Below, one piece after another: positions 1 through 5,736 of a stretch of 6,787 bases of DNA. The position numbers and the translations under genes are program-made. The stretch is from an uncultured Lachnospiraceae bacterium (GTDB taxonomy: Bacteria > Bacillota > Clostridia > Lachnospirales > Lachnospiraceae). Within the stretch, counting starts at the first letter, position 1, and each line of letters opens with the position of its first letter. Below the pieces are notes generated by a model that saw nothing but the letters and a program-made list of their open reading frames with translations, was not told the origin of the DNA and made no database searches. The stretch covers positions 1-6,787 of the forward strand of contig USKC01000172.1 of assembly GCA_900555195.1 (NCBI GenBank), written 5' to 3'.

Positions 1-11
1 TCTTCCGATCT
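1..11. other. Residual sequencing-adapter bases at contig end
   Basis: The first 11 bases, TCTTCCGATCT, are identical to the 3' end of the common Illumina TruSeq-type adapter (GCTCTTCCGATCT). Their position at the very start of the window, immediately before a perfect palindrome, makes untrimmed adapter much more likely than genuine genomic sequence. An 11-base match could occur by chance, but not often exactly at a contig edge. Confidence 0.88.
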
Positions 12-29
12 AGGCGGAGCGCTCCGCCT
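12..29. repeat. Perfect 18-bp GC-rich palindrome at contig edge
   Basis: AGGCGGAGC is followed directly by its reverse complement GCTCCGCCT. Read on the minus strand, this lies 36 bases past the aminopeptidase stop codon and could be the stem of that gene's intrinsic terminator (7-bp stem, GCGC loop), with the T-tract lost at the contig break. It could equally be a short fold-back artefact of library preparation, because adapter follows at once. The sequence alone does not decide between these. Confidence 0.5.
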
Positions 30-65
30 CACCCGGCACGCGTCAGGGCGGAACATGGCCTCCTC

Positions 66-1382
66 TCATCCCCGGAAATACGCCTCGCTGAATGCAGCCA
101 GATACGCCGTGTCTTCCGCACCTGCCGTTTCAAAGGCGGAATGCATGGCCAGCTGGGCAAGTCCGATATCCGCCGCAGGGATGGAAACGTGGGCCGATGA
201 GATGTTGCCCAGCGTGGAACCGCCTGCGATATCCGACCGGTTAGCAAAATTCTGGCAGGGAATGTTCTCCTGCGCACATATCCGGCGTACGACGGCCGCC
301 GACCAGGCATCCGTGGTATATTTTTGGCTTCCCTGGAATTTCAGCACAATGCCTCCATTTAAATAAGGGCGGTTGGTCGGATCGGACTTCTCAGGATGGT
401 TCGGATGAACGCCATGCGCATTGTCCGCGGACAGCAGAAAACTCTCTGACAGAAGATCCCTTCTTCCGCTGTGCGAAATTCCTGCACCGGAACAGATCAG
501 TCCGATCACATCCTCCAGGAAAGTGGAATCCGCCCCCTGTTTCGTCCCGCTGCCGATCTCCTCATTGTCGAACAGGGCGTATACCGCACAGCAGCCGGCG
601 TCTCCCTTTTCCTGACACTTGGTTTCCACTTCCCCCGCAGCTAGGAATCCTTCCAGCGTGCCGAATGCACACTGCAGATCATCCAGTCTGGGAGAGCCGA
701 TGAACTCTCCATTCACGCCCATCCTCCGGCCGCTCTCCCGATTGTACAGATACAGATCGCTGGCCAGTATGCACTGCGGATCCACGCCCAATTCACCGGC
801 GCACAGTTCCTTGAGGCTATTCAGGCTCTCTTCTTTTCCCTTTCCCCCGGAAAAGAGAGGGAGCAGATCCACCTGCGGATTATAGGCGTAACCCTTATTG
901 ATCTCCCGGTTAAAATGGATCGCCAGATTCGGAATCACACACAGATCCCGATCAAAACGGATCAGCCGTTCCGTCAGGCCTTCCTGCGTCTGAATAATCA
1001 CCCTTCCTGCCACCGACAGAGGGCGATCCAGCCAGGTTGACTGGATCATGCCGCCATAGCCTTCCACATTCAGCCGGGTGTAATGCCCTTCCACATCCAT
1101 CTCCGGCGTTTCTTTCACTTTAAAGCAAGGCGAATCGCTGTGCGCAGCGCTGATGCGCAGCTTCTTCACATCTCCGTCCGGCATCCGGAAGGCGATCAGT
1201 GACGAGCCGTTTTTCGTCAGATAATATTTCCCCTTCCGTAAAATCTCCGCCCCTTCCTCCTTCTCAAGCTTTACATATCCAGCCGCTTCCAGTCTCCTAG
1301 CGGTCTCCGCAACCGCATGGAACGCTGTGGGGCTGTTGTCGATATACTGAAAAAGCGCTTCATTTATCTTCTCCGTATTCAT
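66..1382 (-). CDS. M18-family metallo-aminopeptidase (aspartyl aminopeptidase-like)
   Basis: A 438-residue cytosolic zinc exopeptidase expected to remove N-terminal residues, typically acidic ones, from peptides; the exact substrate cannot be read from sequence. The M18 metal and catalytic residues appear in the usual order: HSDSP (H81), SPRLDDL (D234), DNEEIGSG (E274 as probable catalytic base, E275 as ligand), SADNAHGVHP (D320) and AMHS (H414). A GGSTLG motif lies at 387-392. Length fits bacterial M18 enzymes. The start at 1382 is preferred over an in-frame ATG at 1481: it has AAGGAGAG upstream, follows a TTGACA/TAAGAT promoter, and begins MNTEKINEALFQYID as family members do. The longer start would lie inside the inverted repeat, upstream of that promoter. 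The gene has its own promoter and is separate from the cluster before it. Family assignment is very secure. The symbol is left empty because pepM18 or apeB usage varies. Confidence 0.95.
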   Translation of the reverse strand: MNTEKINEALFQYIDNSPTAFHAVAETARRLEAAGYVKLEKEEGAEILRKGKYYLTKNGSSLIAFRMPDGDVKKLRISAAHSDSPCFKVKETPEMDVEGHYTRLNVEGYGGMIQSTWLDRPLSVAGRVIIQTQEGLTERLIRFDRDLCVIPNLAIHFNREINKGYAYNPQVDLLPLFSGGKGKEESLNSLKELCAGELGVDPQCILASDLYLYNRESGRRMGVNGEFIGSPRLDDLQCAFGTLEGFLAAGEVETKCQEKGDAGCCAVYALFDNEEIGSGTKQGADSTFLEDVIGLICSGAGISHSGRRDLLSESFLLSADNAHGVHPNHPEKSDPTNRPYLNGGIVLKFQGSQKYTTDAWSAAVVRRICAQENIPCQNFANRSDIAGGSTLGNISSAHVSIPAADIGLAQLAMHSAFETAGAEDTAYLAAFSEAYFRG

Positions 1383-1392
1383 TTCCGTCCAT

Positions 1393-1399
1393 CTCTCCT
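1393..1399 (-). promoter_or_regulatory. Ribosome binding site that fixes the aminopeptidase start
   Basis: The minus strand reads AGGAGAG about 10-12 bases before the ATG at 1382. It supports this start over the upstream in-frame ATG at 1481, which lies within the hairpin and has no comparable site. Confidence 0.7.
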
Positions 1400-1416
1400 T
1401 TTCGCCATTTGCCCCA

Positions 1417-1445
1417 ATCTTATGCCATCCCTCCTCTTCTGTCAA
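1417..1445 (-). promoter_or_regulatory. Sigma-A-type promoter of the aminopeptidase gene
   Basis: On the minus strand there is a perfect -35 TTGACA (1445-1440), a 17-base spacer and a -10 TAAGAT (1422-1417). Transcription would start near 1410, giving a leader of about 28 bases that carries the ribosome binding site. It begins 8 bases after the large inverted repeat, so the repeat insulates this gene from the preceding cluster. Confidence 0.78.
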
Positions 1446-1452
1446 TCCTATC

Positions 1453-1544
1453 CTGCGCTTAGGCGTATATAAAATCTCCATCCCTTCAGGCCGCCCGGTT
1501 TTCCCGCCTGAAGGGATGGAGATTTTATATACGCCTAAGCGCAG
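1453..1544. repeat. Perfect inverted repeat with 39-bp arms (likely terminator or palindromic element)
   Basis: The left arm (1453-1491) and right arm (1506-1544) are exact reverse complements around a 14-base loop (1492-1505). Within the arms, AAAATCTCC at the outer part of the stem pairs with GGAGATTTT, so a hairpin of either strand is followed by TTTTATAT. That resembles a bidirectional intrinsic terminator, but with only four T's. It lies between the end of the four-gene cluster and the aminopeptidase promoter, where a terminator would be expected. A stem this long and perfect is unusual for a simple terminator; a MITE-like or other dispersed palindromic element is an alternative. No target-site duplication is visible at its edges. 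Confidence 0.85.
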
Positions 1545-1562
1545 ATGTTTTATATGCGTTCC

Positions 1563-2615
1563 CTAACTGAGCGCATCTATGATCCGCTCCATGGTGGCAG
1601 CATCCGGCATCGGGGCCACCCGGGTAACCTCCTGTGCCAGTCCAGGCACATCAAAATCCGTTTCCGTGGGCGCATCATACAACCCCGTCCGGAACCCATG
1701 CTTCTCCCATGCAAGCCTCTGGACATCCTCATCCATCAGCGCATCAATTCCTGCGCTTCCCGCTTCATTCAGCGCAATGTATACATGAGAAGACCAGACG
1801 GTGGGAGAAGGATACATCATGACAATATCTTCCTTCACCTGTTCCCAGGTGTCAGGATTGGCTGCAGCGAACTCCAGCAGCTGGCTCTCATACCCCGCAA
1901 TCAGCGGCTTGGCGCCCATTCCAGTTTTCAGGAATTGATCAAACAGATCCGAGGAAGAGCTCTCCATATATCCCAGTTTCCGGAAAATATCCTGAAGCCG
2001 CGGAAGGATCGCATCAATGTTGTTCTCATCCGCCACGCCTCCGCAGAGCGTGTTGGCCAGAAGCCCTGCAAACATATTGCCGGAATTGGATTTGGTCGGG
2101 TCAGTGGTTCCCACCGTTATGCTCCCATACAGCTGGGGAAGGCCGATATCCGCCCACGTCTTTCCCTCTTCAATCTGTACGGCCAGCTTTTCCATATCCA
2201 CATAACAGACTTCCCCCTCCATCTGTGCAATTCCCGCTTCCAACAGCGCCTTTGCCACTGCGCTTCTCGTATACAGCACGATCGGCGTATTCAGGACGAT
2301 CTGACTGCGCACAGGCTGCCCATTCTGATTTTCATACAATTCCAGCGCCGTCTGGTTCGAGGGAAAAAGAAAATCTTTCCCTTCTGAATCAGCCGTAATC
2401 ATCTCAATGGAGCCTGCCCGCGTATAATCAACGGACAACTGATATCTGTCTTCCAAAATCTGCCGGACTTCCTCATCTTCCAACAGGCCGATTTTCTCTC
2501 CGCCCACATAGCCGCTGATCTGTGTAACGCTCAGGCTGGATGAACGCCAGGCATAGATGGCTGCTGCGAGAATAACGACGGCGAGAATGCCCGCCCCAAT
2601 CCATTTTGTTTTCAT
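1563..2615 (-). CDS. Membrane-anchored substrate-binding-domain protein
   Basis: A 350-residue protein with an N-terminal signal anchor (about residues 5-22, no lipobox cysteine) and then a periplasmic-binding-protein-like fold outside the cell. Recognisable stretches are GGEKIGLLEDEEV (38-50), the ligand-loop-like AGSIEM (67-72), TPIVLYTR (110-117) and DPTKSNSGNMFAGLLA (172-187), which resemble type 2 solute-binding proteins of the molybdate/sulfate/iron group. The ligand is unknown. It starts at 2615 with GGAGG five bases upstream; a longer reading from 2672 adds residues unlike a signal sequence. It is the last gene of the cluster, 63 bases after the XpaC-like gene. The SNSG and GSxxM elements recur in the VWA lipoprotein two genes upstream, so the two probably share a fold. 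No permease or ATPase is present, so import is not supported. Fold is fairly sure; role is not. Confidence 0.82.
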   Translation of the reverse strand: MKTKWIGAGILAVVILAAAIYAWRSSSLSVTQISGYVGGEKIGLLEDEEVRQILEDRYQLSVDYTRAGSIEMITADSEGKDFLFPSNQTALELYENQNGQPVRSQIVLNTPIVLYTRSAVAKALLEAGIAQMEGEVCYVDMEKLAVQIEEGKTWADIGLPQLYGSITVGTTDPTKSNSGNMFAGLLANTLCGGVADENNIDAILPRLQDIFRKLGYMESSSSDLFDQFLKTGMGAKPLIAGYESQLLEFAAANPDTWEQVKEDIVMMYPSPTVWSSHVYIALNEAGSAGIDALMDEDVQRLAWEKHGFRTGLYDAPTETDFDVPGLAQEVTRVAPMPDAATMERIIDALS

Positions 2616-2620
2616 TTCTA

Positions 2621-2625
2621 CCTCC
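2621..2625 (-). promoter_or_regulatory. Ribosome binding site that decides the start of the substrate-binding protein
   Basis: The minus strand reads GGAGG, then five bases, then the ATG at 2615. This is ideal spacing and selects the 350-residue product over the longer in-frame reading from 2672. Confidence 0.8.
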
Positions 2626-2631
2626 ATTCCG

Positions 2632-2699
2632 AAGCGCTTTGGCGGCGATGGAATCAGGAATATGGCGCGCACGCCAAATCAGGGAGCAAAAAAGCGCTT
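2632..2699. repeat. Nested inverted repeats between the XpaC-like gene and the last cluster gene
   Basis: TTTGGCG (2638-2644) pairs with CGCCAAA (2672-2678), and the self-complementary AAGCGCTT occurs on both outer sides (2632-2639 and 2692-2699). The RNA could form a hairpin across the 63-base gap, which might stabilise or separate the messages. The right-hand part lies within the end of the XpaC-like coding region, and there is no T-tract, so it is not called a terminator. Confidence 0.35.
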
Positions 2700-3311
2700 T
2701 TCTTCCACGCTTTCGCCCTCCATTTTCAGCATGCTATCCAGCACCGCTATATCCGACTCCACATCCAGCAGTTCTCCTTCCATCAGATGGACGAACTGCT
2801 TTTCAAACGCGCTATGCAGCGCCGGGAGCGTCTGTGCCGTTTTATTCAGGATCCGCTTCACTTCTTCCGACTTCAGGCCAGTTTGGCTGAGTTCCACATA
2901 ACGTTCCAGAAGTTTGGCCGTTGTGTCCAGATAATAGGTAAAAAAGCGGCGTGCCAATCCGATCTTCTCCGGATTCTCCTTCAGATACTCCCATATTCTT
3001 CCGCCCGTATCATATAGAGCGGATGCGTCCGCCCGTACGGCCGCATCGGTTATAGCATCCCGTGCCTCTGCGATCTGTGCCAGATCCTTCTTGGCCTCGG
3101 CCATCAGCGTCTTTCTCTGTTCTTCTTCCTGTATGGCGGCGTCATCCATATCCGTTTTCCATTTTGGCTTCAGCAGGCAGTATAGGCCTGCATAAACTCC
3201 CGCACACAGCAGGATGCAAAAAATCAGTTCCCAGCGCAGCACCAGGAATACAAAAAGGAATACGGCCGCTGCCGCAGTCACGGAAACCAACATCCGGCCT
3301 GTCTCTTTCAT
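2679..3311 (-). CDS. XpaC-like membrane protein (5-bromo-4-chloroindolyl phosphate hydrolysis family)
   Basis: A 210-residue protein with two adjacent N-terminal membrane helices (about 8-26 and 29-47), then a long helical, probably cytosolic domain. The region 55-90 is charged and coiled-coil-like. The conserved part includes RFFTYYLDTTAKLLERY (121-137) and the C-terminal AFEKQF...ESDIAVLDSMLKMEG (168-199), which I recognise as the XpaC / Halogen_Hydrol type. The family name comes from an old phosphatase phenotype in Bacillus; a true enzymatic function is not established, and no phosphatase motif is seen here. The start ATG overlaps the stop of the VWA lipoprotein gene (TGATG), with AAAGGGG eight bases upstream, so translation is probably coupled. 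XpaC genes frequently neighbour telA; none is visible here. Confidence 0.8.
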   Translation of the reverse strand: MKETGRMLVSVTAAAAVFLFVFLVLRWELIFCILLCAGVYAGLYCLLKPKWKTDMDDAAIQEEEQRKTLMAEAKKDLAQIAEARDAITDAAVRADASALYDTGGRIWEYLKENPEKIGLARRFFTYYLDTTAKLLERYVELSQTGLKSEEVKRILNKTAQTLPALHSAFEKQFVHLMEGELLDVESDIAVLDSMLKMEGESVEEKRFFAP

Positions 3312-4921
3312 CAGTTATACCCCTTTACGCTACGGAATGCCTCCGTCAGATTTTCCCGCCCGTCAAATACACGCGCATTGGTATATTCAGCCAGTTCCTC
3401 CAGCTGCGCTTCATCTGCCTCTCCAAACATGATGGAAAAGACGGGTACCTTATAGCCAAGCGATTCATAGGCTGTCTTAAATTCGCCGAAGCTTCCTCCG
3501 GACTGTCCATCCGTCAGCAGTATGATGGCAGGCGTATAGTTGGACAGATCATATTCTTTTAATTCTTCCAGTCCTCTGACCGCTGCTGCATACATATCCG
3601 TGCCGCCTCTTGCCGCCTGTTCCTTTACCACATCATACAAAGCCTCCAATTCGCTTCCGGCTCCCATGGCGGAATATACGCCGACCACCTCACTGTTAAA
3701 CGGGATCAGGATATTCACCTCATCTTCAGATGCCTGCAGCAGGTTCTGCCTGGCGTTCTCCTGAATCAGCAGCTGCTCCATCGCGCGCACCATCTGTTCA
3801 TTGCCGTCTCCTGCCATACTTCCGGAATAATCCAGGCAATAGACATTCAGGGAGGGCTTTTTAAAGTCCGTCTGATACAGGTTCAGACATTCAAACAGAA
3901 CCTCCTGAGAGGGCATGCGAATCGTGGAAAGCACCCGATCCGGCTGTATGCCCCAATCGGTACGGAATACCTCCCTGTTTTCCTCCGAGATACCCGTATA
4001 GCTGCAGCGCCTCCCGGTGCGCTGGATCTCATTCTGCGCTTCCTCTGACAGCAGATATTCCTGCAGTTTCAGAAACAGTTCTTCCTTCCCGTCCTCTCCT
4101 TCATCCACATATCCCAAAGGAGAATCCGCAATGGTAAGCCCATCATAGGGATACACCACATACAAAGTTTCTTCTCCTCTTTGTTCCAGTTCTTCATTCG
4201 CCTGAATCATCAGGCATTCATAATTGACCATCGCATCATAATCGCCCTCCAGAAACATATCCTTCAGCCAATCAGAACTGCCGGAAGAACGATCCACACC
4301 TGAGAAGAACTCCTTCATCTGTTCCCGAAGCGTTTCGCTCGCAAGGTCCTCTGACGTAATCATCTCAGGATTCCCCAACAGCGCATACAGAAACCCTATA
4401 TATGCACTGGCCCCTGAATTGGATTGCGTAGCGCTGGTCATACAGAAACGCAGTTTCCCGCTCCGGATCACCTCCAATAAGTCCTGTACGGAAACCTCAC
4501 GTCCCACAAATCCCAATTCTTCCGCAAGGCTCTGACGGATTCCAAACACAACCGGCGTAATGGAAATGGATTCCGCATGCTTGATCCGGTGCTCCGTATC
4601 TCCCACATTCAGCCACAGGCTGCTGGCGGGCCAGACCGCATCATAGGGGATCTCCTCTTCTCCCAATAAACGCATGATATCCAGGGAACCCTGATAGGTC
4701 AGTTCTATTCTGATATTTTCCTGCCCAGCAAATTTTTCCAGGATCGGTTCCAGTTCTGCATTCTCAGAACCGGAAACAATACGCAATACTTCTCTGCCGT
4801 CTCCCAGAACCGCATCTGCCTCCCCTTCCGCTTGACTGCTTTTGCCACAGCCGCCCAGAAGCAGCATGGCAGCTGCCAGAACCGCCAGAAATATATATGT
4901 CCTTCCTCTCATCATATTCAC
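3311..4921 (-). CDS. Lipoprotein with substrate-binding domain fused to von Willebrand A domain
   Basis: A surface lipoprotein of 536 residues counted from the GTG at 4921. The signal peptide ends in a lipobox LGGC (Cys about 25). A type 2 binding-protein-like domain spans about 45-330 and contains TYQGSLDIM (75-83), PYDAVWPAS (92-100) and QSNSGASAYIGFLYALLG (166-183). A VWA domain follows (about 357-527) with a complete MIDAS: DYSGS (D364, S366, S368), the threonine in GGTDMY (T441) and the aspartate in LLTDGQS (D471). The MIDAS should bind a divalent metal and thereby a protein ligand. GAGG lies eight bases before GTG 4921; ATGs at 4915 and 4912 are alternatives giving nearly the same signal peptide, while the upstream TTG at 4990 is improbable. 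It sits 61 bases after the membrane protein gene and overlaps the XpaC-like gene by one base. It probably acts as an extracellular sensor or adhesion subunit; the ligand is unknown. Confidence 0.87.
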   Translation of the reverse strand: MNMMRGRTYIFLAVLAAAMLLLGGCGKSSQAEGEADAVLGDGREVLRIVSGSENAELEPILEKFAGQENIRIELTYQGSLDIMRLLGEEEIPYDAVWPASSLWLNVGDTEHRIKHAESISITPVVFGIRQSLAEELGFVGREVSVQDLLEVIRSGKLRFCMTSATQSNSGASAYIGFLYALLGNPEMITSEDLASETLREQMKEFFSGVDRSSGSSDWLKDMFLEGDYDAMVNYECLMIQANEELEQRGEETLYVVYPYDGLTIADSPLGYVDEGEDGKEELFLKLQEYLLSEEAQNEIQRTGRRCSYTGISEENREVFRTDWGIQPDRVLSTIRMPSQEVLFECLNLYQTDFKKPSLNVYCLDYSGSMAGDGNEQMVRAMEQLLIQENARQNLLQASEDEVNILIPFNSEVVGVYSAMGAGSELEALYDVVKEQAARGGTDMYAAAVRGLEELKEYDLSNYTPAIILLTDGQSGGSFGEFKTAYESLGYKVPVFSIMFGEADEAQLEELAEYTNARVFDGRENLTEAFRSVKGYN

Positions 4922-4929
4922 CCGATTTT

Positions 4930-4933
4930 CCTC
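4930..4933 (-). promoter_or_regulatory. Ribosome binding site favouring a GTG start for the VWA lipoprotein
   Basis: On the minus strand GAGG lies eight bases before the GTG at 4921 but 14 bases before the first ATG (4915). Spacing favours GTG; codon preference favours ATG. The choice changes the product by two or three residues only. Confidence 0.5.
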
Positions 4934-4962
4934 TGTTTTCAGCTGCTTTGCTTCGATCTTAC

Positions 4963-4983
4963 AAACCGGGGGCTTCCCCGTTT
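4963..4983 (-). other. Bulged hairpin right after the membrane protein stop codon
   Basis: On the minus strand AAACGGGG pairs with CCCCGGTTT (one bulge, short AAG loop), followed by TTTG only. It lies in the 61-base gap between the first and second cluster genes and starts within the stop codon. It could partly attenuate transcription or set the ratio of the two products. It is weak as a terminator because the T-run is short. Confidence 0.35.
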
Positions 4984-5564
4984 CAGTCAATCCACAACTC
5001 CATGCGCAGAATCATTCTGGAATACGGCAGATATTCTACCTGTGCCATCACCGCTTCTTCTTCGCTTCCATACGCCTGTTCATACAACATTTCTCCCTGT
5101 TCATATTCCTGGCTGCCAATGGAAAATTGCTGCTCTCTCCCTTCTCCATCGATCCCCTGCATCGATATGGACGGACTGTCTCCAATGTTGTCATAATGAA
5201 ATCTTACATCCTCAAGCACAACGATGCGCGGCTCTCTCAGATACGGGATATCCCGCAGCGGATAAACGACCTGGGTGACGGCTGCGAAAACGCCTATTCC
5301 CACCATAATCACGCTTACCAATCCCAAGACCAGCCTCGTCCCCCGGCTGCCCGCCCTGTCCCTTGCTGTCATAAACAGAAGAGAGCCTGCCAACAAAAGG
5401 ATGAGCAGAGACAGGAATAGGTAAAACGGAATGGAAAAATACGTCTGTAAAACTTCTATCCGTTCCCCATCCTGCCCTATAAATAGAGGAATCAGCGTTG
5501 GGACAGCAGAAATAAGGGTGAGGATTCCCAAAATCATAAAAAGCGTATTCAATATTTTTTTCAT
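4983..5564 (-). CDS. Three-helix membrane protein with extracytoplasmic tail, unknown function
   Basis: I do not recognise a family for this 193-residue protein. It begins MKKILNTLFMILGILTLISA and has three hydrophobic helices at about 7-29, 44-66 and 77-101. The loop after helix 2 is basic (TARDRAGSRGTR), which places it inside the cell. The last ~90 residues are polar, acidic and probably beta-rich, so they should lie outside. It has no catalytic motif that I can see. It is the first gene of the four-gene cluster, directly behind the promoter at 5583-5611, and the next gene encodes the SBP-VWA lipoprotein. Its outer tail could be a docking partner for that lipoprotein (inference). The ATG at 5564 has only a modest ribosome site (GGCGGTG, seven bases upstream). 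The coding call is secure because the frame is long and fits the cluster; the function is open. Confidence 0.82.
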   Translation of the reverse strand: MKKILNTLFMILGILTLISAVPTLIPLFIGQDGERIEVLQTYFSIPFYLFLSLLILLLAGSLLFMTARDRAGSRGTRLVLGLVSVIMVGIGVFAAVTQVVYPLRDIPYLREPRIVVLEDVRFHYDNIGDSPSISMQGIDGEGREQQFSIGSQEYEQGEMLYEQAYGSEEEAVMAQVEYLPYSRMILRMELWID

Positions 5565-5582
5565 TCGATTTCACCGCCTGTT

Positions 5583-5611
5583 TTTATAGAACTTCTATCT
5601 TCTATCGTAAA
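5583..5611 (-). promoter_or_regulatory. Promoter of the four-gene cluster
   Basis: On the minus strand there is -35 TTTACG (5611-5606), a 17-base spacer and -10 TATAAA (5588-5583). The start point would fall near 5576, giving a leader of about 12-15 bases before the ATG at 5564. It follows the terminator of the upstream gene, as expected for a new transcription unit. Confidence 0.65.
5586..5606. promoter_or_regulatory. Operator-like dyad and direct repeat inside the promoter spacer
   Basis: ATAGAA-C-TTCTAT (5586-5598) is a perfect 6-1-6 dyad that touches the -10 element, and TTCTATC occurs twice in tandem (5593-5599, 5600-5606) up to the -35. A repressor bound here would block the polymerase. 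The region is AT-rich, so chance similarity cannot be excluded. Confidence 0.4.
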
Positions 5612-5662
5612 TTTTAAATCTTCTTTTCCCCCTTTATAAGCGCACTTTGGTAAATTCCATGT

Positions 5663-5700
5663 AAAAAATTTGCTGCCGGAGACCATTCTCCGGCAGCAAA
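5663..5700 (-). terminator. Intrinsic terminator of the HisRS-like gene
   Basis: Arms TTTGCTGCCGGAGA and its exact complement (5669-5682 and 5687-5700) form a 14-bp stem with a four-base loop. On the minus strand it is followed directly by TTTTTT (5668-5663). It lies 36 bases after the stop codon of the gene at 5737-6666. The plus-strand side lacks a T-run, so termination is directed at the minus strand. Confidence 0.93.
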
Positions 5701-5736
5701 CACCGCGTTCAATCCGATTCTATTTTTCAGCAAACC

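Noticed and set aside
12..56. Possible start of a further minus-strand gene (ATG at 56, AGGAGG just before it) after the aminopeptidase
   Set aside because: The AGGAGG is only two bases from the ATG, too close for good initiation. Just 15 codons remain before the adapter, and the GC-rich palindrome lies inside. There is too little sequence to support a gene.
1453..1544. Invertible promoter switch or insertion-sequence ends
   Set aside because: The arms enclose only 14 bases, so there is no invertible segment or transposase, and no direct target duplication flanks the repeat.
1545..2387. Long plus-strand open frame (280 codons) opposite the last cluster gene
   Set aside because: It is fully antisense to a well-supported gene, rich in Arg, His and Ile as expected of a shadow frame, shows no domain and starts inside or beside the hairpin with no ribosome site.
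1563..4921. ABC transporter operon for molybdate, sulfate or iron
   Set aside because: Only binding-protein-like domains are present. No permease with the EAA loop and no ATPase with Walker motifs is encoded in the window.
4842..5420. Plus-strand open frame (192 codons) across the junction of the first two cluster genes
   Set aside because: It is antisense to two coding regions and their hairpin, with Cys/His/Ser-rich low-complexity translation and no ribosome binding site.
5212..5574. Second minus-strand frame (120 codons) overlapping the three-helix membrane protein
   Set aside because: It shares almost the whole region with the better frame, lacks coherent hydrophobic helices, and its translation looks like an out-of-frame reading.
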